7,157 nt of DNA from Sulfurospirillum sp. UBA6810 (GCA_002469305.1 DKEY01000109.1:1-7157); one strand, 5' to 3'; positions 1-5,927 are shown, numbered from the stretch's first letter. Translations and numbers: made by a program. Notes: a model not told the origin generated them from the letters alone.

Positions 1-446
1 TAGTAGCTACGACTTTAATCTTTGGGCTAGTTTTACTTGTCTCTGATAGAGTAGCTGGGAAAAAAGGTGAAGAGAAGATTACGATTTTTGTAGCTGTTTT
101 CATTGGTATTGCTCAAGCTATCGCTTTGATACCAGGAACATCACGCTCTGGTATCACGATGAGTGCTGCGATGCTTTTAGGATTTTCCCGTGTTGCTTCA
201 GCCAAATTTTCATTTTTACTCTCTATCCCTGTTATCACTTTAGCAGGTGGATTAAAGATAGTGGAACTTATCCAAGCAAATACGGCTGTTCATTGGGGTG
301 CGTTATGTAGTGCGGTAATTTTATCAGCTATTAGCGCGTATATCTGTATATATTATTTTTTAAAGCTTATTTCAAAAAGTTCTATGTTACCTTTTGTGGT
401 GTATAGATTGGCTCTTGGGGTGTTTTTGTTTTACGTCTTTATTTAA
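1..446 (+). CDS. uppP: Undecaprenyl-diphosphate phosphatase UppP (BacA), 3' part
   Basis: The reading frame is open from the left edge (first full codon at base 3), so the gene begins outside the window; 147 residues are visible out of about 250-270 usual for the family. UppP is an integral membrane enzyme that dephosphorylates undecaprenyl diphosphate to recycle the lipid carrier for peptidoglycan and other envelope polymers. The diagnostic motif PGTSRSG is visible (bases 132-152), carrying the conserved Ser/Arg active-site residues. It sits after a hydrophobic segment (FVAVFIGIAQAIALI) and before further hydrophobic stretches typical of the C-terminal helices. A TTG at 126 could be misread as a start, but the family sequence continues upstream of it without a break. 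The stop is 33 bases before the preferred start of the next gene. Identity is seen from the motif and hydrophobic layout; function is established family knowledge. Confidence 0.93.
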   Translation, partial: VATTLIFGLVLLVSDRVAGKKGEEKITIFVAVFIGIAQAIALIPGTSRSGITMSAAMLLGFSRVASAKFSFLLSIPVITLAGGLKIVELIQANTAVHWGALCSAVILSAISAYICIYYFLKLISKSSMLPFVVYRLALGVFLFYVFI

Positions 447-458
447 GTGTTGTATAAT
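430..458 (+). promoter_or_regulatory. Possible sigma-70 promoter ahead of the haemolysin III gene
   Basis: A perfect TATAAT (453-458) lies at the uppP/haemolysin III junction, preceded by TGT. A weak -35-like TTTACG (430-435) sits 17 bases upstream. Transcription from here would start near 465 and leave a leader of about 15 bases containing the AAGG ribosome binding site. The -35 match is poor and the region is AT-rich, so chance occurrence is possible; the gene may simply be co-transcribed with uppP. Confidence 0.3.
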
Positions 459-479
459 GTTTTCAAGCAAAGGAAAACG

Positions 480-1124
480 ATGGAAAAACTTGTAGGAAGA
501 TATACTTTAGTTGAAGAGATTTTAAATGCTTCAACTCATGGGTTTGGGATAGTTCTTAGTATCGTAGGATTGGCTGTTTTGGTTGCTTTTGCTTCTTTAA
601 ATGGCTCTGCCATGCTCATCACAAGCTGTGCCATCTTTGGTGGTGCTTTGATAGTAGCATACGCTTCTTCCACACTTTATCATGCTGTAACCAATGAAAA
701 AGCAAAGCAGATATTTAGACAGTTTGACCACTCTTCTATCTACCTTCTTATAGCTGGAACTTACACACCTATCGTACTTACCATGCTGAACCCTATCCTA
801 GGATGGAGTATTTTTGGAATTATTTGGGCGACTACTATCTTTGGGATTGTGCTTAAGTTTGTTTTCCCTCATAGGTTCAAAAAACTCTCTGTGGCACTCT
901 ATCTCATCATGGGTTGGTTTATCATCGTAGCCATCAATGAACTCATCGCAACGATGCCTTCAAATGGTTTTTTACTGATGCTCGTTGGTGGACTTTTTTA
1001 CTCCATAGGTGTAATTTTTTATGTATGGAAGAAACTTCCTTACAATCATGCCATCTGGCACCTTTTTGTACTTGGTGGGAGTATTTCTCACTATTTTATG
1101 GTGTTGTTTTATGTTATACCGTGA
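480..1124 (+). CDS. Haemolysin III / PAQR family (UPF0073) membrane protein
   Basis: This 214-residue protein has about seven hydrophobic helices (roughly 23-38, 46-66, 86-103, 108-127, 136-153, 163-181, 192-211). It carries the hallmarks of the bacterial haemolysin III/YqfA branch of the PAQR superfamily: THG near the N-terminus (H20), YASSTLYH (61-68), FDHSSIYLLIAGTYTP (82-97) and HAIWH (190-194) with a further His at 204. The conserved Ser/Asp/His residues correspond to the metal site of PAQR hydrolase-like proteins. The haemolysin name comes from one Bacillus protein; the usual role is thought to be membrane-lipid homeostasis, and the substrate here is unknown. The ATG at 480 is preferred over a GTG at 447 because AAGG (470-473) lies six bases ahead of it and family members start with a short cytosolic segment before THG. 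Family assignment is firm, cellular role is not. Confidence 0.9.
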   Translation: MEKLVGRYTLVEEILNASTHGFGIVLSIVGLAVLVAFASLNGSAMLITSCAIFGGALIVAYASSTLYHAVTNEKAKQIFRQFDHSSIYLLIAGTYTPIVLTMLNPILGWSIFGIIWATTIFGIVLKFVFPHRFKKLSVALYLIMGWFIIVAINELIATMPSNGFLLMLVGGLFYSIGVIFYVWKKLPYNHAIWHLFVLGGSISHYFMVLFYVIP

Positions 1125-1145
1125 TAACTTTTTGGGAAGATAACT

Positions 1146-2219
1146 ATGTTACCTTGGATGATGCCAAATCTTATAAATGAAGACAATAAAGATTATAGAA
1201 GATTAGTCATCACAAAAATAATTATATTTTTTGCTTTTGCAATTATGATTTTTTTTACAACGTTTCACTACTTCAATGACAATGCAATACTTTTTGTACT
1301 TGATGCAATTATCTTGCTTTTGTTGATTTTTTTCTACGCTATCTTTAGAAAGCGAAACATTTATCTACTTGCAAAGATTTTACTTTTTATCATGTCTGTT
1401 GGACTTCTTTGCTTGATATACTTAAATGAAGGAAAAGACAGCGTTACACTTTGGTCGATAGTTTTGCTTTTTTATCTCATGCCTTTATATGGATATAAAA
1501 AAGGGCTCATTATCTCCAGTAGCTTTTTTATAATAGTTTTTTTTATACTATATGATTTGATAGGCGTAAGTATCAGTTTTGAGGGATATGTCAGATTTGC
1601 AGTAGTTTGTTTTGTGCTTACTTTGATATCTTTTGCCCATGAGTATTCGACCCAGAGAACTCTTGAAAAACTCTCCCAGATGAAAAACTCACTCAATGAA
1701 CTAACAAAGATAGACTCTTTAACAAAACTCTACAACAGAAGGCACTTTGATGAAGTGTTTTTAATGCAAAAAAAGCTAGCAAAACGCAATGGAGTCCTCT
1801 TTGTTTTCGCCATTGTTGATATAGATTTTTTTAAACTTTACAATGACACATATGGGCATCAAGCAGGAGATAGAGTTTTAGTAACAGTTGCAAATGCATT
1901 CAAAAAGCATATGAAAAGAGTAGATGACTATGTTTTTCGACTTGGCGGGGAAGAGTTTGGGATTGTATTTCACGCGCAAACACAAGAAGATGCTTTGCAT
2001 ATCATGGAGGCATTAAGAATTTATATAGAAAATCTGGGCATAGAACATGTCAAAAATACAATTAGCCCTTGTGTGACAGTCTCTATCGGGATGCAAATAG
2101 TCCAACCAAACAAAGAGGTTACTCAAGATGAAGTTTTTAAACTAGCAGATAACGCTTTATATGAAGCAAAAGTAGAAGGGCGCAATAGAGTAAAATTATC
2201 CACAAAAAATAGGATATAA
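1146..2219 (+). CDS. Membrane-anchored diguanylate cyclase (six TM helices + GGDEF domain)
   Basis: This 357-residue protein is predicted to make cyclic di-GMP from two GTP. Residues 21-165 hold six hydrophobic helices (about 21-40, 47-66, 71-93, 101-116, 120-138, 148-164) forming an undefined membrane sensor that I cannot assign to a named family. A short linker helix (166-188) leads into the GGDEF domain: DSLTKLYNRR (190-199), metal-binding D225 in VDID, N233/D234, and the signature GGEEF at 267-271, a catalytically competent variant. An RxxD inhibitory site (R258-D261) stands exactly five residues before GGEEF, so product feedback inhibition is expected. The start has GGAAGA five bases upstream. 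The next gene begins one base after the stop, suggesting coupled expression with an unknown membrane protein. Domain and catalytic residues are read directly; the signal sensed is unknown. Confidence 0.95.
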   Translation: MLPWMMPNLINEDNKDYRRLVITKIIIFFAFAIMIFFTTFHYFNDNAILFVLDAIILLLLIFFYAIFRKRNIYLLAKILLFIMSVGLLCLIYLNEGKDSVTLWSIVLLFYLMPLYGYKKGLIISSSFFIIVFFILYDLIGVSISFEGYVRFAVVCFVLTLISFAHEYSTQRTLEKLSQMKNSLNELTKIDSLTKLYNRRHFDEVFLMQKKLAKRNGVLFVFAIVDIDFFKLYNDTYGHQAGDRVLVTVANAFKKHMKRVDDYVFRLGGEEFGIVFHAQTQEDALHIMEALRIYIENLGIEHVKNTISPCVTVSIGMQIVQPNKEVTQDEVFKLADNALYEAKVEGRNRVKLSTKNRI

Positions 2220-2220
2220 G

Positions 2221-3075
2221 ATGATAAAAGCATATGAAAAAACACTACTGATAAAATCAGCTCTAGGCATTTTACTCGCTATTTTTTTGATGTTTGCATC
2301 AAGTTTGAAGATACCATATGTAGATGCTATGGTCGATAGCTACTTTAAAGATGCTATTACAAAAGCAGGACTTGCATATGCTACGACAAGAGTTGTCAAT
2401 GCTTCAGTTTCAGTTATCCAAGAGTCAAAGCTTCAACTTGAACCAGCTGGTGTAGGTGTTTCTATCGCTGTTGGACAAGTTCTCGATCCGCTCAACGATA
2501 TGAGTGAAAGACTCTCTGATGTGCTTGTTATGGCTATCACTTCACTAGGACTTCAAAAGTTACTTTTTGAGATAGGAATCTCTATTTTTCCTCTTTTTTT
2601 TGGAGTTTTTCTTTTTTTACTCTCTCTTTTAGTATGGTTTAACTCTGCAAAAGTAAAAGCTTTATACTCTTTGCTTATCCAATTAAGCATACTGCTTTTG
2701 ATAGTACGTCTTTGTTTGCCTTTTTCCTCTTTTGCAAATGAATTTCTGTACAAAAACTTTTTTGAAAGCCAGATAAATGAAGCAAGAAGTTCACTTGAAT
2801 TTGGAGTTTCCAAAATGGATGCTCTAAAAGAAGTAGAGTTTCCAACCCAAGGAACTTTTGGGATACTCTCCAATAGTGCAGAATTTTTGAGCAAAAAAGC
2901 TATCGAGTTTAAAAATACAGTCATATACAGTATAGACAATGCAGGAACTTTGATAGAAAATCTCCTCAAACTCACCTTCTTGTATATGGGGATTTTTATC
3001 ATACAAGTTATCATTTTGCCACTTCTTTGCTTTTGGCTTATGATAAAAATGGCACGTATAGTTTTTGTAAAATAA
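2221..3075 (+). CDS. Conserved-looking four-helix membrane protein of unknown function
   Basis: I do not recognise a named domain in this 284-residue protein. Hydrophobic segments lie at about 9-27, 118-140, 147-167 and 251-275. Lysine-rich ends (MIKAYEK; KMARIVFVK) and the loop NSAKVKALY suggest both termini are cytosolic, placing two domains, 28-117 and 168-250, in the periplasm. The first domain has a distinctive stretch with the look of a conserved motif: ATTRVVNA (54-61), PAGVG (75-79), GQVLDPLND (85-93) and SLGLQK (108-113). I have an impression of similar hypothetical proteins in other proteobacteria but cannot confirm it. The second periplasmic segment is helical and polar. The ATG follows the diguanylate cyclase stop by one base, with AGGA (2211-2214) inside the end of that gene, so the pair is probably co-translated and may act together. 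A 14-bp palindrome follows three bases after the stop. Confidence 0.85.
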   Translation: MIKAYEKTLLIKSALGILLAIFLMFASSLKIPYVDAMVDSYFKDAITKAGLAYATTRVVNASVSVIQESKLQLEPAGVGVSIAVGQVLDPLNDMSERLSDVLVMAITSLGLQKLLFEIGISIFPLFFGVFLFLLSLLVWFNSAKVKALYSLLIQLSILLLIVRLCLPFSSFANEFLYKNFFESQINEARSSLEFGVSKMDALKEVEFPTQGTFGILSNSAEFLSKKAIEFKNTVIYSIDNAGTLIENLLKLTFLYMGIFIIQVIILPLLCFWLMIKMARIVFVK

Positions 3076-3078
3076 AAA

Positions 3079-3092
3079 GCTTACATGTAAGC
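3079..3092. repeat. Perfect 14-bp palindrome GCTTACATGTAAGC at a gene end
   Basis: The perfect dyad GCTTACATGTAAGC lies three bases after the stop of the membrane-protein gene. The same 14 bases form the centre of the purA terminator (5312-5325 region). Here the + strand has A-runs on both sides and no T-tract after the stem, so it is not a canonical intrinsic terminator for the upstream gene. Read on the - strand it is followed by TTTTTATTTT, yet no - strand gene reads into it. It may be a transcript 3'-end hairpin, a protein-binding dyad, or a decayed terminator. Confidence 0.6.
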
Positions 3093-3148
3093 AAAAAATC
3101 ATCTAAAAAATCTAAGCTAAAGTAATAAAAAGTAATTTTTAGATAGAA

Positions 3149-3165
3149 TTGGCAGAAACTATGCA
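3149..3165 (+). promoter_or_regulatory. Possible sigma-54-type promoter upstream of hisZ
   Basis: The sequence TTGGCAGAAACTATGCA places GG (3151-3152) and GC (3163-3164) at the exact -24/-12 separation of sigma-54 promoters (consensus YTGGCACGRNNNTTGCW), with three mismatches. Predicted initiation near 3176 would leave about 20 bases before the hisZ ATG and keep the AGGG ribosome binding site. Alternatives are a sigma-70 -10 TAGAAT (3144-3149) overlapping it, or TATAAA (3176-3181), although the latter would start transcription inside the ribosome binding site. Sigma-54 control of a biosynthetic unit would be unusual, so this remains a candidate. Confidence 0.3.
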
Positions 3166-3195
3166 AATAGTTCGGTATAAACAATAGGGTATTGC

Positions 3196-4044
3196 ATGAT
3201 TGATGAACACGAAATTCCATTGGGAAGTAGATTGTACTTTGGTAAAAGTGCAAAGTTAAAAAGAGATATAGAATCTGTTGCGAGCAAATTTTTGTACGAA
3301 GCGGGCTTTGAAGAGATAGTAACTCCATTTTTTTCATACCATCAGCATCAAAGTATCGATGCAAAAGAGTTGATCAGATTTTCAGATGTTGATAATCACA
3401 TCGTCTCTTTAAGAGCTGACAGTACACAAGATGTTGTAAGGCTTATTACAAAAAGATTAGGGCGTAGCACAAACAACAATAAATGGTTTTATATACAGCC
3501 TGTTTTTAGATATCCAAGTCTTGAGATAAATCAAATCGGTGCCGAATTTATCGGAAATGAAGATTTAAGCTCAAGTATACAAGTTTGTGTTGATGTTTTT
3601 AAAAAATTTGAGTTAAAACCTCTTTTGCATATCAGCAATATAAACATCCCAAAAATCATAGCACAAGAGTTACATGTAAGCCTTGATATTTTTGAAAAAG
3701 CAGAATTACAAAAGATACTCTCTCTGAATATCCCTTGGCTTGAAGCACTTGCTTGTTTGCAAGACCCAGAGGATATGGATGAGGTGATAGCACAAGTTCC
3801 ACAAAATCTTAAGGTAGAACTTTTAAAGATGAAAGAGCTTTATGAAAAGATAGATTGTGAAAATGTTAATTTTTCACCACTATATTATGTCCATATGCGC
3901 TATTATGATGAGTTATTTTTTAGATTTATTGATAAAAATATTACCTTGGCAAAAGGTGGAAACTACGAGAGTGAAGGTTTAAGTTCAACAGGTTTTGGTC
4001 TTTATACAGATGCATTTATAGAAACATTAGATAAAAGAAATTAA
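3196..4044 (+). CDS. hisZ: ATP phosphoribosyltransferase regulatory subunit HisZ (short form)
   Basis: HisZ is a catalytically inactive histidyl-tRNA synthetase paralogue that pairs with short-form HisG, the first enzyme of histidine synthesis (ATP + PRPP), to give activity and feedback control. Class II synthetase-fold landmarks are visible: an N-terminal PLGSRLYFG start, LRADSTQDVVRL (72-83), a motif-2-like WFYIQPVFRYPS...NQIGAEFIG (97-120) with a compact loop, YYDELFFRF...LAKGGNY (236-257), and a terminal STGFGLYTDAF (264-274) in the place of motif 3. At 282 residues it is well below the roughly 380-400 of many HisZ proteins and lacks a C-terminal anticodon-binding domain, which argues against a true HisRS. 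The ATG is supported by AGGG (3186-3189) six bases ahead. purA starts 12 bases downstream, so the two are probably co-transcribed, joining two purine-nucleotide-consuming pathways. A synthetase-like protein of another role is the main alternative. Confidence 0.85.
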   Translation: MIDEHEIPLGSRLYFGKSAKLKRDIESVASKFLYEAGFEEIVTPFFSYHQHQSIDAKELIRFSDVDNHIVSLRADSTQDVVRLITKRLGRSTNNNKWFYIQPVFRYPSLEINQIGAEFIGNEDLSSSIQVCVDVFKKFELKPLLHISNINIPKIIAQELHVSLDIFEKAELQKILSLNIPWLEALACLQDPEDMDEVIAQVPQNLKVELLKMKELYEKIDCENVNFSPLYYVHMRYYDELFFRFIDKNITLAKGGNYESEGLSSTGFGLYTDAFIETLDKRN

Positions 4045-4056
4045 GTAGGATTGATG

Positions 4057-5310
4057 ATGACAAATAAAGCAGATTTGATAGTAGGAATTCAGTGGGGCGA
4101 TGAGGGAAAAGGCAAGATAGTTGATATGCTTGCTCAAAAGTATGATATGGTTTGTAGAAGCCAAGGTGGACACAATGCAGGGCACACTATCTGGGTTGAT
4201 GGTGTTAGATATGCACTGCATCTTATCCCATCTGGTGTTTTAAACAAAGATGCTATAAACATCATAGGCAATGGTGTCGTTCTCTCTCCAGAGGCTATCA
4301 TAAAAGAGATGGAACAGTTTGAAGGACTTGAGGGAAGACTTTTTATAAGTGATAAAGCACACCTCAATCTTCCATACCACTCACTTATAGACCAAGCAAG
4401 AGAGAAACTCAAGGGTGATAAAGCTATCGGTACGACAGGAAAAGGTATCGGACCAGCTTATGCATCAAAGATAAATAGAGTTGGAAACAGAGTGGGTGAA
4501 CTTTTAAATCCAGAAAAGCTTTGTGAATCACTCATGTCAAACTTTACAATCAACAAACCAGTTTATGATGCACTGCAACTGGAAACTCCAAATGCAGCTG
4601 AACTATTAGCAGAGCTCAAATCTTACAAAGAAAAACTGGCTCCATTTATCGCAAACACAACAAACCTTGTGTGGGAAGCGATAGACCAAGGCAAGAGAAT
4701 TTTACTAGAGGGAGCACAAGGTACACTTTTGGATATAGACCATGGAACATATCCTTATGTGACAAGCTCAAATACAGTGAGTGCAGGTGCTTGTACTGGT
4801 TTAGGGCTTAACCCAAAAGATATAGGTATCGTAACAGGTATCGTAAAAGCATATACAACTCGTGTAGGACATGGACCTTTCCCAACAGAAGATTTTGGTA
4901 AAGATGGTGAAACTATGGGAGATGTTGGTAAAGAGTTTGGTACAACAACAGGTAGAAGAAGAAGATGCGGTTGGTTTGACGCTGTTATCGTTAAGTACTC
5001 TGCAAGACTCAATGGCTGTGACCAATTTGCACTTATGAAGTTAGATGTTTTAGATGGTTTTGAAACTATCAAAATATGTAAGGCTTATGAGTATAATGGA
5101 GAAATTATAGATTACGTTCCAAGTGATTTGGAAAATGTAACACCAATCTATGAAGAGATAGGTGGTTGGGACACAGTTGCAGGTATATCAAAATACGAAG
5201 ATTTACCACAAGGTGCAAAAGAGTATATCAAGCGTATTGAAGAGTTGACAAATACAAAAGTAGGGATTATCTCTACAAGTCCAGATAGAAACGACACGAT
5301 AGTTCTGTAA
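4057..5310 (+). CDS. purA: Adenylosuccinate synthase PurA
   Basis: PurA catalyses the GTP-dependent joining of aspartate to IMP, the first step from IMP to AMP, in the cytosol. The 417-residue product is the usual family length and complete. Seen directly: the GTP-binding QWGDEGKGK (12-20) with catalytic Asp15, GGHNAGHT (37-44) with catalytic His43, GTTGKGIGPAYASK (125-138), EGAQGTLLDIDHGTYPYVTS (218-237), TTTGRRRRCGWFD (296-308) and the C-terminal STSPDRNDTI (406-415). Three in-frame starts crowd together (TTG 4051, ATG 4054, ATG 4057). The last is chosen because GTAGGA ends six bases before it, the best spacing; using an earlier one would add only one or two residues. The stop codon lies inside the stem of the downstream terminator. 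hisZ lies 12 bases upstream. Identity is secure. Confidence 0.98.
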   Translation: MTNKADLIVGIQWGDEGKGKIVDMLAQKYDMVCRSQGGHNAGHTIWVDGVRYALHLIPSGVLNKDAINIIGNGVVLSPEAIIKEMEQFEGLEGRLFISDKAHLNLPYHSLIDQAREKLKGDKAIGTTGKGIGPAYASKINRVGNRVGELLNPEKLCESLMSNFTINKPVYDALQLETPNAAELLAELKSYKEKLAPFIANTTNLVWEAIDQGKRILLEGAQGTLLDIDHGTYPYVTSSNTVSAGACTGLGLNPKDIGIVTGIVKAYTTRVGHGPFPTEDFGKDGETMGDVGKEFGTTTGRRRRCGWFDAVIVKYSARLNGCDQFALMKLDVLDGFETIKICKAYEYNGEIIDYVPSDLENVTPIYEEIGGWDTVAGISKYEDLPQGAKEYIKRIEELTNTKVGIISTSPDRNDTIVL

Positions 5311-5340
5311 GGCTTACATGTAAGCCTTACTTTTCTTTTT
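5307..5340 (+). terminator. Strong intrinsic terminator of the hisZ-purA unit
   Basis: Bases 5307-5330 are a perfect 24-base inverted repeat (10-bp stem with CATG loop), followed at once by TTTTCTTTTT (5331-5340), a textbook intrinsic terminator. The purA stop codon TAA (5308-5310) is part of the left arm. The centre is the same GCTTACATGTAAGC found at 3079-3092. Each arm is itself nearly palindromic (GTAAG-G-CTTAC), so alternative small hairpins are possible. It separates the biosynthetic unit from the flagellar genes downstream. Confidence 0.92.
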
Positions 5341-5386
5341 AAATATGGAGTTGCAGAAGTTTACTTCGTGCGATAGTTGCGAGGAA

Positions 5387-5412
5387 TTTTCGAGGAATTA
5401 CTTTCTCGAAAA
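5387..5412 (+). promoter_or_regulatory. Leader hairpin, copy 1, directly ahead of a Shine-Dalgarno
   Basis: Left arm TTTTCGAGGAA (5387-5397), loop TTAC, right arm TTTCTCGAAAA (5402-5412) give 11 pairs including one G-U. GGAG of the ribosome binding site begins at the next base. No T-tract follows, so this is not an intrinsic terminator. A translation-initiation or RNA-stability element is inferred from position. See copy 2 for the covariation. Confidence 0.7.
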
Positions 5413-5424
5413 GGAGAGTGTAAA

Positions 5425-5472
5425 ATGAAAATACAGAAGTTTACTTCGTGCTTTAGTGATAGGAATTTTTAA
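5425..5472 (+). CDS. Possible 15-residue leader peptide ORF before fliJ
   Basis: A short frame reads MKIQKFTSCFSDRNF and stops at TAA (5470-5472), within the left arm of the second hairpin. It has an excellent AAGGAG (5411-5416) eight bases ahead of its ATG, the same arrangement that starts fliJ. A ribosome translating it to the stop would disturb the downstream hairpin next to the fliJ ribosome binding site, so it could act as a coupling or leader peptide. Against this, it may be only a by-product of duplicating the fliJ start region, and the peptide resembles nothing I recognise. Confidence 0.22.
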   Translation: MKIQKFTSCFSDRNF

Positions 5473-5491
5473 GGAATTATTTCCTTAAAAA
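5466..5491 (+). promoter_or_regulatory. Leader hairpin, copy 2, ahead of the fliJ ribosome binding site
   Basis: Left arm TTTTTAAGGAA (5466-5476), loop TTAT, right arm TTCCTTAAAAA (5481-5491) form 11 perfect pairs, and GGAG follows at 5492-5495, eight bases before the fliJ ATG. Relative to copy 1, two pairs are changed on both sides (C-G to U-A and G-C to A-U) and one G-U is now G-C; the only other difference is one loop base. Preservation of pairing despite change suggests the RNA (or DNA) fold is functional, perhaps controlling fliJ translation or transcript stability. Confidence 0.75.
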
Positions 5492-5503
5492 GGAGAAATT
5501 AAA

Positions 5504-5926
5504 ATGAATAGCAAATTTAAAGCGATAGCTCAAGTTAGAAAGCAACAGATGGATAAGCTTGAGACAAAACTTGTTAAAGCTAGATTTGAAAAGAAAAATA
5601 TAGAAAAAAAGTTAAAATCTTTATATGAAGATATAAGTAACTCTATCCCTCCAAAAAGTGGCACAGCCTCTATCATGGTTCTTTTTCATGAAAATTTAAA
5701 AGTTTTACGAAGAGAAAAAGATGATTATGCAAAACTGCTAGAGTATGTTAGCCAAGAAGTAAGAAAACTACAAAATGAATATAAAAAAGCTCATATGGAG
5801 TTTGAAAAGATTAAGTATCTTGAAGAACAAGAGTATGAAGCTTGGTTAGAAAAAATAAAAAAACAAGAGAGAATAGATATGGATGAGATATCCACGATGC
5901 TGTTTTCCAATGCAAAAGGTGTTTGA
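5504..5926 (+). CDS. fliJ: FliJ-like flagellar export chaperone / coiled-coil protein
   Basis: The 140-residue product is highly charged and almost wholly alpha-helical: a first helix (about 4-46), a short break at SIPPKSG (47-53), and a second long helix (about 54-130), the antiparallel coiled-coil plan of FliJ/YscO proteins. FliJ escorts export substrates and contacts the FliI ATPase and FlhA of the flagellar type III export gate in the cytosol. Primary sequence in this family is poorly conserved, so the call leans on fold, length and position: as I recall, H. pylori HP0256, next to purA (HP0255), has been described as a FliJ homologue, and C. jejuni Cj1497c occupies the same place. The ATG has AAGGAG eight bases upstream, in the second copy of the leader repeat. 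The stop is one base before the probable TTG start of the next gene. Confidence 0.72.
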   Translation: MNSKFKAIAQVRKQQMDKLETKLVKARFEKKNIEKKLKSLYEDISNSIPPKSGTASIMVLFHENLKVLRREKDDYAKLLEYVSQEVRKLQNEYKKAHMEFEKIKYLEEQEYEAWLEKIKKQERIDMDEISTMLFSNAKGV

Positions 5927-5927
5927 T

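Larger units (their letters stand above)
5354..5512 (+). repeat. Imperfect tandem duplication (period 79/80 bp) forming the fliJ leader
   Basis: Copy 1 (5354-5433) and copy 2 (5434 to about 5512) begin with the identical 18 bases CAGAAGTTTACTTCGTGC and continue through a more variable AG-rich stretch with a one-base gap. Each then has a hairpin, the Shine-Dalgarno AAGGAG, an eight-base A-rich spacer and ATGAA. Copy 2 supplies the ribosome binding site and start codon of the FliJ-like gene; copy 1 does the same for a 15-codon ORF. Similarity fades at the start of each downstream frame, so the duplicated unit is a complete leader plus translation start. It may belong to a dispersed intergenic repeat family, which cannot be tested within one window. 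Confidence 0.85.

Noticed and set aside
3101..3144. Inverted repeat ATCTAAAAA / TTTTTAGAT with a 26-base spacer upstream of hisZ
   Set aside because: The arms are short and AT-only in the main, with a long loop in an AT-rich gap; chance is a sufficient explanation.
2553..3364. Minus-strand ORFs over the membrane-protein gene and the hisZ 5' end
   Set aside because: They lie opposite well-supported + strand genes, lack ribosome binding sites and have low-complexity, family-free translations.
4134..5072. Minus-strand ORFs within purA
   Set aside because: They are antisense shadows of a firmly identified gene, with no coding signal of their own.
5340..5376. Sigma-28-like flagellar promoter (TAAA ... 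GCGATAG) before the fliJ leader
   Set aside because: The spacing is about 25 bases rather than about 15, and the CGATA is not kept in the second copy.
5345..5428. 27-codon ORF in leader copy 1 as a real gene
   Set aside because: It has no ribosome binding site and starts right at the terminator T-tract, with repeat-driven sequence; kept only as part of a finding.
5883..5927. Longer N-terminus for the MotE-like protein
   Set aside because: The added residues are the out-of-frame reading of the fliJ 3' end and would put polar residues before a clean signal peptide.
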